This document shows positions 53,436 through 61,556 of a stretch of 64,000 nt of DNA, piece after piece. The notes beneath the pieces are model-generated. The model had not been told where the DNA came from. It worked only from the letters and a program-made list of their open reading frames with translations, and searched no databases. The stretch's first letter is position 1. Each line of letters begins with the position of its first letter. Source of the DNA: Methylopumilus sp947499625 (lineage in GTDB: Bacteria; Pseudomonadota; Gammaproteobacteria; Burkholderiales; Methylophilaceae); the NCBI GenBank assembly GCA_965234475.1, contig OZ248397.1, positions 682,001 through 746,000 on the forward strand, given 5' to 3'. The translations under genes were made by a program, and so were the position numbers.

Positions 53436-54818
53436 TTAATTTTCTTTAAAGAAATTAATCCATTTTTTAATGTTAGAGGCTTTATAAGCCATTTCTTCGA
53501 ATTCACTTTTTGCATCGGATTGGGCAACTATGCCTCCACCTGAATAAAAATTAATTTTATTATCTTTTTTAATCAAAGTACGAATTGCAATATTAGTATC
53601 CATTTTATGATTAAATCCGATGTAACCTATTGAGCCACAATATACATCTCGTCTATGTGGTTCTAATTCATCAATGATTTCCATCGACCTTATTTTCGGG
53701 GTTCCAGTAATTGATCCGCCAGGAAAAGAATCTTTAAGTAGCTTTGTTAAAGATGAGTCAGCTTTTAGAGTTCCTTCAACAATACTCTCCAAATGATGCA
53801 CATTGCTATACGACATCAGCTCACACAGTGCTTTAACATGAATACTTCCTGTCATACAGTTTTTACTCAGATCATTTCGCAATAAATCAACAATCATTAA
53901 ATTTTCTGCTCGATTTTTTTCGCTACTAAGTAAACGCTCTGCATTCTTTTTATCTATTATATGATTTGAGTCTCTTGGCTCAGTGCCTTTAATTGGTCTT
54001 GTTTCAACACGACCCAGACTTGAGTGAATAAATCGCTCAGGCGATCCACATAAAATATCAAAATCTTCATAATGCAAATAAGCCATAAAAGGTGAGCGAT
54101 TAATTTCCCTTAATTTTTTATATCCAGTCCAGCTATCTCCTTCACATTTTGCATAATATTTATTGGATATATTTATTTGGTAGGCATCACCTGCTTTTAT
54201 AAACGCTAAAATTTTATTAACAATCCCTTCATAAGATTTAAAGTCTAGGAGCGGTTCAACAGATGAATTAATTTTAAATATTTGATTTTTAGGTTTTGCA
54301 TTTATAAACTTTTCAACAATCTCTTCCAAATTATTCTCTGTATCTTTATTTTGAAAATGAGATGCAATCCATGTTTTTTTTTCTTGGTGATCTACAATCA
54401 AGGCCCAGTCATATATACCAACCATCATCTGAGGAATACCAATATGGTCTTTATTAATATTAAAATGTGACTGCCCCAACTCATAGGAGAAGTAACCTAA
54501 TGCACCTCCAGTAAAAGGTAAAGAAGAATCTTGAACTTTAAATCGAGTGAGGATTTTTTCTAAAACATCAAAAGCATTTTCTTTGAGAGTCTCTTTTTGA
54601 TTATTTTCTTCAATGCACACGGTATTTTCATCTGCGACAATTTTTATAAAGGGATCGCTTACTATTATGTCGTACCTAGATTTGTCTGAAATATTTTCAT
54701 CTAAATCGTTATGAATGCCACTATCTAGATAAAAAGACCATGGGTCGTTAGCAATAGCTTCAAAGTAAATGGAGCTATCTGAAAAATAAGGCAAAGAAAT
54801 GAGATGTGTATTATTCAA
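53436..54818 (-). CDS. pabB: Aminodeoxychorismate synthase component I (PabB)
   Basis: The product has 460 residues. It makes 4-amino-4-deoxychorismate for folate synthesis together with an amidotransferase (PabA), which is not in the window. The chorismate-binding half has KAGDAYQINISNK, the PIKGTEPRD motif that carries the PabB lysine (anthranilate synthases lack it), NRAENLMIVDLLRNDL, and FPGGSITGTPK. No glutamine amidotransferase or lyase domain is fused. It converges with the RND gene and is the last gene before a strong inverted repeat at the end of phi. Confidence 0.9.
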   Translation of the reverse strand: MNNTHLISLPYFSDSSIYFEAIANDPWSFYLDSGIHNDLDENISDKSRYDIIVSDPFIKIVADENTVCIEENNQKETLKENAFDVLEKILTRFKVQDSSLPFTGGALGYFSYELGQSHFNINKDHIGIPQMMVGIYDWALIVDHQEKKTWIASHFQNKDTENNLEEIVEKFINAKPKNQIFKINSSVEPLLDFKSYEGIVNKILAFIKAGDAYQINISNKYYAKCEGDSWTGYKKLREINRSPFMAYLHYEDFDILCGSPERFIHSSLGRVETRPIKGTEPRDSNHIIDKKNAERLLSSEKNRAENLMIVDLLRNDLSKNCMTGSIHVKALCELMSYSNVHHLESIVEGTLKADSSLTKLLKDSFPGGSITGTPKIRSMEIIDELEPHRRDVYCGSIGYIGFNHKMDTNIAIRTLIKKDNKINFYSGGGIVAQSDAKSEFEEMAYKASNIKKWINFFKEN

Positions 54819-54862
54819 CGGCTGTTGAGATTTAAACTTAATGATCTGAAATTATATGCTGA

Positions 54863-54903
54863 TTAAATAATTAAGGGCGCATAAAGCGCCCTTAATTATT
54901 TAA
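54863..54903 (-). terminator. Strong terminator after phi (long perfect hairpin)
   Basis: Two perfectly complementary 18-base arms (54863-54880 and 54886-54903) flank a 5-base loop. The inner half is GC-rich (AAGGGCGC/GCGCCCTT) and the outer half is A/T only, so on the minus strand the hairpin runs into a T-rich tail after phi. It could stop transcription in both directions. pabB starts 45 bases further on. Confidence 0.8.
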
Positions 54904-54917
54904 TACCTTACATGGGT

Positions 54918-55451
54918 TTACTCTAAGTTTGCGTGAATTGCTCGCATACCTTCTTCTGTCAATCCTTTAGTATGAATTAATTCTGAAATAACTGCTTCAA
55001 GATAGATTAGTGTAGATAATTCAAATGAAGTGCCCATAGGCATTCCTTTAGTAAGACCGAAAGAATCATCATTACCAATTTGCACAGTTAAATCTGCCAT
55101 ATCCGACATAGGTGATTTATTTTTCATAGAAATCACGACAATCTTAGCGCCTTTTGATTTAGCAGTTTCAAGAAGCGGCAAAAGTGTTTTTGTGCCTCCA
55201 GAGCCTGAAATCACTAAAAATAGATCGCCTGCTTTAATTGCTGGCGTTACAATTTCACCCACCATATTAACTTGATAGCCGCTATGTACGAGACGCATTG
55301 CAAAAAAGCGTGAAACAAGTCCTGATCGTCCAGCACCACCTACAAAAATACGGCCTGCATCATCTATAATTTTAAGAAGCTTTGCTGCATTTGTTTGTTC
55401 AGTTACTGCTAAAACGCTTGAAATTTTATCTAATAATAATTTTTGATGCAT
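54918..55451 (-). CDS. hxlB: 6-phospho-3-hexuloisomerase (Phi)
   Basis: The product has 177 residues, a single SIS (sugar isomerase) domain. It converts hexulose 6-phosphate to fructose 6-phosphate, the second step of RuMP formaldehyde fixation. Family segments are VGGAGRSGLVSRFFAMRLVHSG, LVISGSGGT (phosphate-binding serines) and MPMGTSFELS. The full-length domain with no fusion matches the methylotroph enzyme. It lies 101 bases downstream of hps, but an intrinsic terminator is between them, so its expression probably depends on read-through or on its own weak promoter. Confidence 0.95.
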   Translation of the reverse strand: MHQKLLLDKISSVLAVTEQTNAAKLLKIIDDAGRIFVGGAGRSGLVSRFFAMRLVHSGYQVNMVGEIVTPAIKAGDLFLVISGSGGTKTLLPLLETAKSKGAKIVVISMKNKSPMSDMADLTVQIGNDDSFGLTKGMPMGTSFELSTLIYLEAVISELIHTKGLTEEGMRAIHANLE

Positions 55452-55483
55452 ATTGAGCCTTTTTTATTTAAAAATAAACAGCC

Positions 55484-55520
55484 TATAAAAAAATCCCGAC
55501 TCATTACTAAGTCGGGATTT
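55484..55520 (-). terminator. Intrinsic terminator/attenuator between hps and phi
   Basis: On the minus strand an 11-base perfect stem AAATCCCGACT/AGTCGGGATTT with an 8-base loop is followed by a run of seven T residues (the stem's own TTT plus four more). It begins 32 bases after the hps stop. It should end most hps transcripts and let a fraction continue into phi, setting the Hps:Phi ratio. Confidence 0.85.
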
Positions 55521-55552
55521 GATTTAGTTCATCAATAATTGTTTCTTAACAA

Positions 55553-56185
55553 TTATCCATGAGCAATTTTTGTGATTTCTGCAGCAGCAGCAGCTGGATC
55601 AGCAGCGCCGTAAATTGCAGCACCAGCAACGATAATTGAAGCGCCAGCATCTTTAACTTGCTTAGTTGTAGCAGCTTTTACGCCACCAGCTACTGAAATT
55701 TTAACACCAGTTTTTAAACCAGCAATCATAGCTAAGTCAGCAAAAGGTGTGTGACCAGCAGCTTGTGCATCAAGGCCAGTATGAACACCGATAATTTGAA
55801 CGCCAGCAGCAACGCATTCTTTTGTTAAAGCTTCTTTGTTTGCAACGTTGATCATGTCAACTTGAACTTCTTTACCGTATTTCTTAGCAGCAGCAACTAC
55901 GCCCTTGATTGTAGCAATGCCTGAAGCGCCAAGGACTGTGCAAATATCAGCACCAGCTTTATAGAATGGCTCAGACTCATATTCACCTGCATCCATTGTT
56001 TTTAAGTCAACAAGAATTTTGTTGTTTGGGAATTTAGCTTTTAATGCTTCAAGAAGCTTGATACCGTTATGCTTAATGCATGGTGTACCAATTTCAAGGA
56101 TGTCTACGTGCGGAGCAACTTTAGTTGCTAACGCGATTGTACCGTCAAAATCTAATGAATCTAATGCCATTTGTGTTAAAGCCAT
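55553..56185 (-). CDS. hxlA: 3-hexulose-6-phosphate synthase (Hps)
   Basis: The product has 210 residues, a TIM-barrel of the orotidine-phosphate decarboxylase superfamily. It condenses formaldehyde with ribulose 5-phosphate, the entry step of the RuMP cycle. The family motif is LVDLKTMDAGEYE (Asp60, Lys62, Asp65), with LEIGTPCIKHNG before it and VDMINVANKEA and GVHTGLDAQAAG after it. The coding sequence is alanine-rich and uses frequent, repetitive codons (GCA/GCT), as expected for a very abundant protein. It has a near-consensus promoter and a GGAG ribosome site 8 bases before the ATG. Confidence 0.97.
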   Translation of the reverse strand: MALTQMALDSLDFDGTIALATKVAPHVDILEIGTPCIKHNGIKLLEALKAKFPNNKILVDLKTMDAGEYESEPFYKAGADICTVLGASGIATIKGVVAAAKKYGKEVQVDMINVANKEALTKECVAAGVQIIGVHTGLDAQAAGHTPFADLAMIAGLKTGVKISVAGGVKAATTKQVKDAGASIIVAGAAIYGAADPAAAAAEITKIAHG

Positions 56186-56267
56186 GGTTTTTCTCCGTAT
56201 TTATTACAAGTTTTCTAAAATAGTTCGTTGCTAAAAAGAAGTGATAACTTCATGAAGCAGGATGCTG

Positions 56268-56296
56268 ATCATATAGGGCTTATCATTTTGTGTCAA
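56268..56296 (-). promoter_or_regulatory. Strong sigma70-type promoter of hps
   Basis: On the minus strand, the perfect -35 TTGACA (56291-56296) is followed by a 17-base spacer and -10 TATGAT (56268-56273, five of six). Transcription would start about 75 bases before the hps ATG. In the leader, GAAGT-TATC-ACTTC followed by TTTTT forms a small hairpin. Upstream, two GTCATTT copies 10 bases apart (56320 and 56330) look like an activator or repressor site. Confidence 0.85.
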
Positions 56297-56352
56297 TAAT
56301 CAACCCTACTCACTTTATAGTCATTTAAGGTCATTTTTATGACAAAAAAGAT

Positions 56353-57303
56353 TTAAAGTTTTTCGTTTAAAGCTATTTCGAGTTTATTTTGATCCACTAC
56401 GAAACCACGAATACCTTCTGAAAGTTTTTCAGTGGCCATTGCATCTTCGTTCAATGTAAAGCGGAATTCATCCTCAGTCATTTTAGCTGGCGCTGATTTT
56501 GAAGCACCACCATCTTTAAGTAAACGTGGTAAATCTCCCTGGGTTGCTTCAAGCTCTTGAAGAAGATTAGGTGCAATTGTTAAACGATCACAACCAGCTA
56601 GTGCTGTAATTTCACCAATATTTCTAAAAGAGGCACCCATCACGACTGTTTTATATCCATGCTCTTTGTAATAAGCGTAAATTTTACGAACAGATATAAC
56701 GCCTGGATCTTCTTCAGATGAGTACGTATTTCCAGTTTTAGCTTTATACCAATCAAGGATGCGGCCCACGAATGGGGAAATAAGGAATACGCCAGCCTCA
56801 GCGCATGCGCGAGCTTGTCCGAAACCAAAAAGAAGTGTTAAGTTACAATTAATGCCTTCTTTTTCTAAAATCTCGCCTGCTTTAATACCTTCCCATGTGG
56901 AAGCTAATTTAATAAGCACGCGATCTTTTTTAACGCCAGCCTCATCATAAAGACCAATTAATTTTCTGCCTTTTTTAACCATCGCATCAATGTTGAAGGA
57001 TAAGCGTGCATCTACTTCAGTAGAAATACGACCAGGAATGTGTTTTAGGATTTCAAGACCGACAAGCACGGCTAACTTATCAGCCGCATCTTCAACCTGC
57101 TGGGCTTTATTGCTGCTTTTTGATTTAGCATATGCAATAGCATCCTTAATCATAGGCTCACACTGAGGGAGCGTACTTGCTTTTAATAACAAAGATGGGT
57201 TAGTGGTTGCGTCGTAAGGTTTTACTGTTTTAATTGCTTCCACGTCACCTGTGTCTGCAACGATCGTTGTCATACCTTTTAATTGCTCTAATAGTGTTGC
57301 CAT
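56353..57303 (-). CDS. tal: Transaldolase
   Basis: The product has 316 residues, the classic TalA/TalB length. It moves dihydroxyacetone units between sugar phosphates and regenerates ribulose 5-phosphate in the RuMP cycle. The Schiff-base Lys132 is in VLIKLASTWEG, the conserved YDATTNPSLLLKA is at 30-42, and LTLLFGFGQARACAEAG follows. It lies upstream of hps on the same strand with 167 bases between, where hps has its own promoter. Its own -10 may be TATAAT near 57347 on the minus strand, with a weak -35. Confidence 0.97.
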   Translation of the reverse strand: MATLLEQLKGMTTIVADTGDVEAIKTVKPYDATTNPSLLLKASTLPQCEPMIKDAIAYAKSKSSNKAQQVEDAADKLAVLVGLEILKHIPGRISTEVDARLSFNIDAMVKKGRKLIGLYDEAGVKKDRVLIKLASTWEGIKAGEILEKEGINCNLTLLFGFGQARACAEAGVFLISPFVGRILDWYKAKTGNTYSSEEDPGVISVRKIYAYYKEHGYKTVVMGASFRNIGEITALAGCDRLTIAPNLLQELEATQGDLPRLLKDGGASKSAPAKMTEDEFRFTLNEDAMATEKLSEGIRGFVVDQNKLEIALNEKL

Positions 57304-57776
57304 TGCTTTAAATCTCCAAAAAATGATGTCTTCGAAACCGGAGGATAAATTATATATGAATTGACTCTCAATCCTAAGATTTCAAAACATGTTTTACGCT
57401 TTAAATCACTAATTTTTGAGTAAACCTAGCATTTCTTCATAAAAATAAATATAAATATTACATTTTAATGAAAATTAACATACTTTAATGCTTTTTAGAT
57501 ACATTTTAAGTATATTTAGCAACATGTTTTATAATATGACGCTGATTTTTATACCCTTTTCCACCCTCCACAATCACCAGCACATTAAACCAAAGCACTA
57601 GGATGAGGATTCAGATGACAATAAGGTGTTAATTTGGCAAAATGACGTCTTTTTATGACGCCTCACATTAAAGATTTTTGAAGTTAACCGTCTTTGTCTT
57701 AAAAACCAATTAAACTAAAACACCATTACTAAATATTAAATTCTAAGTTCTTCAAGTTACTAACCTAAGGGCCTTT
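57304..57776 (+). promoter_or_regulatory. 473-base divergent control region between tal and ppsA
   Basis: No gene or RNA that I recognise lies here. A TATAAT (57530-57535) on the plus strand, with only a weak -35 18 bases before it (TTAAGT), would give ppsA a leader of about 235 bases. Three ATGACG-type heptamers occur: 57536-57542, 57642-57648 and 57655-57661, the last two 13 bases apart. They resemble the ATGAC repeats upstream of hps. A nine-codon frame starting at 57603 is too short to call. On the minus strand a TATAAT near 57347 may serve tal. Confidence 0.4.
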
Positions 57777-60140
57777 ATGTCAGCACATGTCATTCCACTA
57801 GAAAATCTTCGAAATACAGATGTTGGGTCTGTTGGAGGTAAGAATGCATCTCTAGGTGAAATGATTTCTCAACTTCATGCTAAAGGCGTTCGAGTGCCTA
57901 CTGGATTCGCAACCACAGCGCATGCATTTAGAGAGTTTTTAGCCCATAACGCGCTCGACGAAAAGATTGCCAACGAACTTAAAACATTAAATACAGACGA
58001 TACTTCTGCACTCGCAATTAGTGGAAAAAAAGTAAGGCAATGGATTATTGATACACCCTTCCCGTCTTCTTTAGAAAAAGCCATTGAAGAAAACTACACA
58101 CGACTCACAAAGAATTCTGCAGAAGGAATGACTTTCGCAGTGAGATCTTCTGCCACCGCAGAAGACTTACCTGATGCCTCCTTTGCAGGCCAGCAAGAAA
58201 GTTTTTTAAATATCCATGGTGTAGAAAATATTAAACATGCGATCAAAGAAGTTTTTGCGTCACTCTACAATGATCGCGCTATTTCATATCGCGTGCATAA
58301 AGGTTTCGTGCATGCTGATGTTGCAATTTCAGCAGGCGTGCAACAGATGGTAAGAAGTGATATTGGCTGCTCAGGTGTAATGTTTACGATCGACACCGAG
58401 TCTGGATTTAAAGATGTTGTATTTATCACCGCCTCTTATGGTTTAGGTGAAACGGTTGTTCAGGGGGCTGTTAATCCAGACGAATTTTACGTCTTCAAAC
58501 CTCTTTTAAAAGAAGGTAAACCAGCAATCGTCAGACGCTCCATTGGATCTAAAAAAATTAAAATGGTTTTTAGTGACGCAACACAAGCTGGAAAAAGTAC
58601 GCATACGATTGATGTAGATCCTAAAGAAAGTGATTCGTTTAGCTTAAACGATCAAGATATTCTAGAGCTTGCTCAATATGCCGTCACTATTGAATCTCAT
58701 TATGGATGTCCTATGGATATTGAATGGGGTAGAAATGGTTTAGATGGAAAAATTTATATCCTCCAGGCAAGACCTGAAACCGTAAAGTCTCAATCAAAAA
58801 ACGCAATTGAAGTTTTTAAATTAAAGGGCACTGGTAAAGCAATTGTTGCTGGACGTGCGGTCACCCAAAAAATTGGTGTTGGTCCCGTTCGCATTGTGAA
58901 AGACCCATCTGAAATGCATTCCGTGCAACCTGGTGATGTTCTGGTTGCAGATATGACTGATCCCAATTGGGAGCCTGTCATGAAAAGAGCTTCAGCACTT
59001 GTTACTAACCGAGGTGGTCGCACATGTCATGCCGCGATCATTGCGCGCGAACTTGGTATTCCAGCTATTGTAGGGAGTGTCGATGCAACCGAGCTTCTTC
59101 AGGAAGGTGAGATTGTCACCGTATGTTGTTCAGAAGGTGAAACTGGATTTGTTTTTCAAGGTGCCCTTGAATATGAGGTGAATACAGAAAAAGAAACTAT
59201 CCTTTCTACCCCTCCAGTCAAAATTATGATGAATGTCGGCAATCCAGATATGGCATTTACGTTTGCTCAAACACCAAATGATGGCGTAGGTTTAGCGCGT
59301 CTAGAATTTGTGATTAATAATATGATTGGGATTCACCCTAAAGCCATTTTAAATTATGCCGCCATGCCGCAAGATATTCAAAAACAAATCGCACATCGTG
59401 CGCGCGGCTATGCCAATCCTAAACAATTTTATATCGATAAAGTGGCTGAGGGTGTTGCAACGATTGCAGCAGCGTTTTACCCAAAACCCGTGATCGTAAG
59501 AACCTCTGACTTCAAATCGAATGAGTATAAAAAATTAGTAGGTGGAGATATTTACGAGCCAGATGAAGAAAATCCAATGATCGGTTTTAGAGGTGCAGCA
59601 CGTTATATGTCAGAAGATTTTAAAGAGTGTTTCGTCATGGAATGCCAAGCTATGAAAAAGGTGCGTGAAACATTGGGTTTAACGAATGTAGAAATCATGA
59701 TTCCATTTGTGAGGACTCTGGAAGAAGCAAAAAAGGTCACATCGATTATGGCAGCTAATGGTCTTAAAAGAGGTGACCAAGGACTTCGTTTAATTATGAT
59801 GTGTGAAGTACCTTCGAATGCAATCTTAGCTGAAGCATTTCTCGAATACTTCGATGGATTCTCAATTGGATCAAATGATTTAACTCAACTTACATTGGGC
59901 ACCGATCGCGACTCTGGTATTTTGGCGGATGGTTTTGATGAAAGAAATGATGCGGTGAAAGCACTGATTCAAATGGCGATTAAAGCCGCTAAAAAAACAA
60001 AGAAATATATTGGGATTTGCGGCCAAGGTCCATCAGATCATCCCGACTTTGCAGAATGGCTTGTTAAAGAGGGTATTTCATCTATGTCACTCAATCCTGA
60101 TACAGTGATCAGCACCTGGAAACGTATTAGCCAAAAATAA
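57777..60140 (+). CDS. ppsA: Phosphoenolpyruvate synthase (pyruvate, water dikinase)
   Basis: The product has 787 residues, full length. It makes PEP, AMP and phosphate from pyruvate and ATP, the gluconeogenic step needed by a RuMP methylotroph that cleaves hexoses to pyruvate. The ATP-grasp domain has GGKNASLGEM and AVRSSATAEDLPDASFAGQQ; the phosphorylated His418 is in GGRTCHAAIIARELG; the C-terminal PEP-binding barrel has 'IGSNDLTQLTLG' and the catalytic Cys in ICGQGPSDH. AAGGG lies 8 bases before the ATG. The stop overlaps the ppsR start (TAATG). Confidence 0.98.
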   Translation: MSAHVIPLENLRNTDVGSVGGKNASLGEMISQLHAKGVRVPTGFATTAHAFREFLAHNALDEKIANELKTLNTDDTSALAISGKKVRQWIIDTPFPSSLEKAIEENYTRLTKNSAEGMTFAVRSSATAEDLPDASFAGQQESFLNIHGVENIKHAIKEVFASLYNDRAISYRVHKGFVHADVAISAGVQQMVRSDIGCSGVMFTIDTESGFKDVVFITASYGLGETVVQGAVNPDEFYVFKPLLKEGKPAIVRRSIGSKKIKMVFSDATQAGKSTHTIDVDPKESDSFSLNDQDILELAQYAVTIESHYGCPMDIEWGRNGLDGKIYILQARPETVKSQSKNAIEVFKLKGTGKAIVAGRAVTQKIGVGPVRIVKDPSEMHSVQPGDVLVADMTDPNWEPVMKRASALVTNRGGRTCHAAIIARELGIPAIVGSVDATELLQEGEIVTVCCSEGETGFVFQGALEYEVNTEKETILSTPPVKIMMNVGNPDMAFTFAQTPNDGVGLARLEFVINNMIGIHPKAILNYAAMPQDIQKQIAHRARGYANPKQFYIDKVAEGVATIAAAFYPKPVIVRTSDFKSNEYKKLVGGDIYEPDEENPMIGFRGAARYMSEDFKECFVMECQAMKKVRETLGLTNVEIMIPFVRTLEEAKKVTSIMAANGLKRGDQGLRLIMMCEVPSNAILAEAFLEYFDGFSIGSNDLTQLTLGTDRDSGILADGFDERNDAVKALIQMAIKAAKKTKKYIGICGQGPSDHPDFAEWLVKEGISSMSLNPDTVISTWKRISQK

Positions 60141-60955
60141 TGATACAACAAAAAAGAACTGCATTCTTTATCTCAGATGGAACAGGCATTACTGCTGGCG
60201 CATTAGGTCAACTTTTAGCACATTTTCCAGAAACACAATTTACGCAAATTAGAATTCCATTTACTGATTCAGATGCCAAAGTGGATGATGCGCAAAAACG
60301 TATCGTCAATGCAAAAATGGAAAATGGGGAAAGACCCATTGTCATCATGTCCATTGGTAACCAAAAACTTCGCGCAGAACTTAAAGAAGTTGACGCTTAT
60401 TACATCGATCTTTTCGATGCATTTATAGATCCTTTAGGTGTTGAGTTAAAAGAAGAGCCTCTGACAAGGCCAGGCGTTGCTCACAGTATTTCAGGCACTA
60501 ATTACTCAGATAGAATGGAAGCGATTAATTTTGCTTTGGGCCACGATGACGGCATGACACATAATGGTTTAAATCAAGCCAATGTCATTTTAGTAGGTGT
60601 ATCAAGATCAGGCAAAACACCGACAAGTATTTATCTTGCTATGCAATTTGGTATTAAAGCTGCGAACTATCCCCTAACACCTGAAGATTTTGAGAGAAAA
60701 GCGCTGCCGCCTATTTTAGAAGGTTATATTGATAAAATTTTCGGATTAACGATACAAGCAGATCGCTTAAGCAGCCTTCGAAGTGAAAGACGACCAAATA
60801 GCACATACGCTTCACTTGATAACTGCAGAAAAGAAATTACTGACTGTGAAAATCTTATGAAGCGAGCAGGTATTCCATGGGCAGATTCAACAACGCGCTC
60901 AGTCGAAGAGCTATCAGCTATCATCTTACAAAAAATTCGCCAACCTAATACTTAA
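60140..60955 (+). CDS. ppsR: PEP synthase regulatory protein PpsR (kinase/phosphotransferase)
   Basis: The product has 271 residues of the DUF299 family. It adds and removes a phosphate on a threonine of PpsA, using ADP and Pi, and so switches PEP synthase off and on. The P-loop-like motif GVSRSGKTPTSIYLA is at about residues 150-165, with N-terminal FFISDGTGITAGALG and C-terminal YASLDNCRKEI and WADSTTRSVEELSAII segments. Direct overlap with ppsA means coupled translation. It converges with the glutathione peroxidase gene. Confidence 0.97.
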   Translation: MIQQKRTAFFISDGTGITAGALGQLLAHFPETQFTQIRIPFTDSDAKVDDAQKRIVNAKMENGERPIVIMSIGNQKLRAELKEVDAYYIDLFDAFIDPLGVELKEEPLTRPGVAHSISGTNYSDRMEAINFALGHDDGMTHNGLNQANVILVGVSRSGKTPTSIYLAMQFGIKAANYPLTPEDFERKALPPILEGYIDKIFGLTIQADRLSSLRSERRPNSTYASLDNCRKEITDCENLMKRAGIPWADSTTRSVEELSAIILQKIRQPNT

Positions 60956-60962
60956 AAACGTA

Positions 60963-61496
60963 TTACTTTAATTCTGCTTTAATTTTATCTACTATCTCAG
61001 GTGAATCGGGTGTGACATCACTCGTAAATGCATATACTTTTTTACCTTGAGGCAATATTAAGTATTTATGAAAATTCCATTGAGGCATTGAGCCTGAAGC
61101 CTTAATGAGCTCTTGATAAAATGGGTTTGCATTTTTACCAGTGACGTTTGATTTTGATGTCATTGGAAATTCAACCGCATAAGTTAATTTACAAAAATCT
61201 TTAACTTCTTTATCAGTACTTAACTCTTGATTAAAGTCATTAGATGGAAAACCGATCACTAATAAACCTTTACTATGATATTTCTTATAGAGCGCTTCTA
61301 AAGAATTAAACTGTGGCGTAAATCCACACTTACTTGCGGTATTCACGACAAGTATAGGTTTTGACTGATAATCACACAGGTTAATTTTCTCACCTTGAAG
61401 TGTATTAAATTGATGGTCATATAGAGGAAGGCAAGCTGCATAAGACATAACAGGAATCATCCAAAAAAGTAATAAAGATTTTAAAAGGTTTTTCAT
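60963..61496 (-). CDS. Exported glutathione peroxidase-family protein
   Basis: The product has 177 residues. Residues 1-20 form a Sec signal (ending SYAA), so it is probably periplasmic. The peroxidatic cysteine is Cys57 in NTASKCGFTPQF (cysteine, not selenocysteine), and the Trp-Asn pair of the active site is in MPQWNFHKYLI. The usual Gln of the tetrad (in FPCNQF) is replaced by Asp here (FPSNDFNQE), a variant seen in some bacterial members. It reduces peroxides, more likely with thioredoxin-type donors than glutathione. It is divergent from the next exported protein gene. Confidence 0.9.
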   Translation of the reverse strand: MKNLLKSLLLFWMIPVMSYAACLPLYDHQFNTLQGEKINLCDYQSKPILVVNTASKCGFTPQFNSLEALYKKYHSKGLLVIGFPSNDFNQELSTDKEVKDFCKLTYAVEFPMTSKSNVTGKNANPFYQELIKASGSMPQWNFHKYLILPQGKKVYAFTSDVTPDSPEIVDKIKAELK

Positions 61497-61556
61497 GAAC
61501 TAATTATCCTTAATTAATGTCATTAGGACAAATGACTTATAAAATAATTCAATCAT

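Noticed and set aside
57603..57632. Nine-codon frame (ATG to TAA) in the ppsA upstream region
   Set aside because: Too short, no Shine-Dalgarno at fitting distance, and no run of regulatory codons as in leader peptides.
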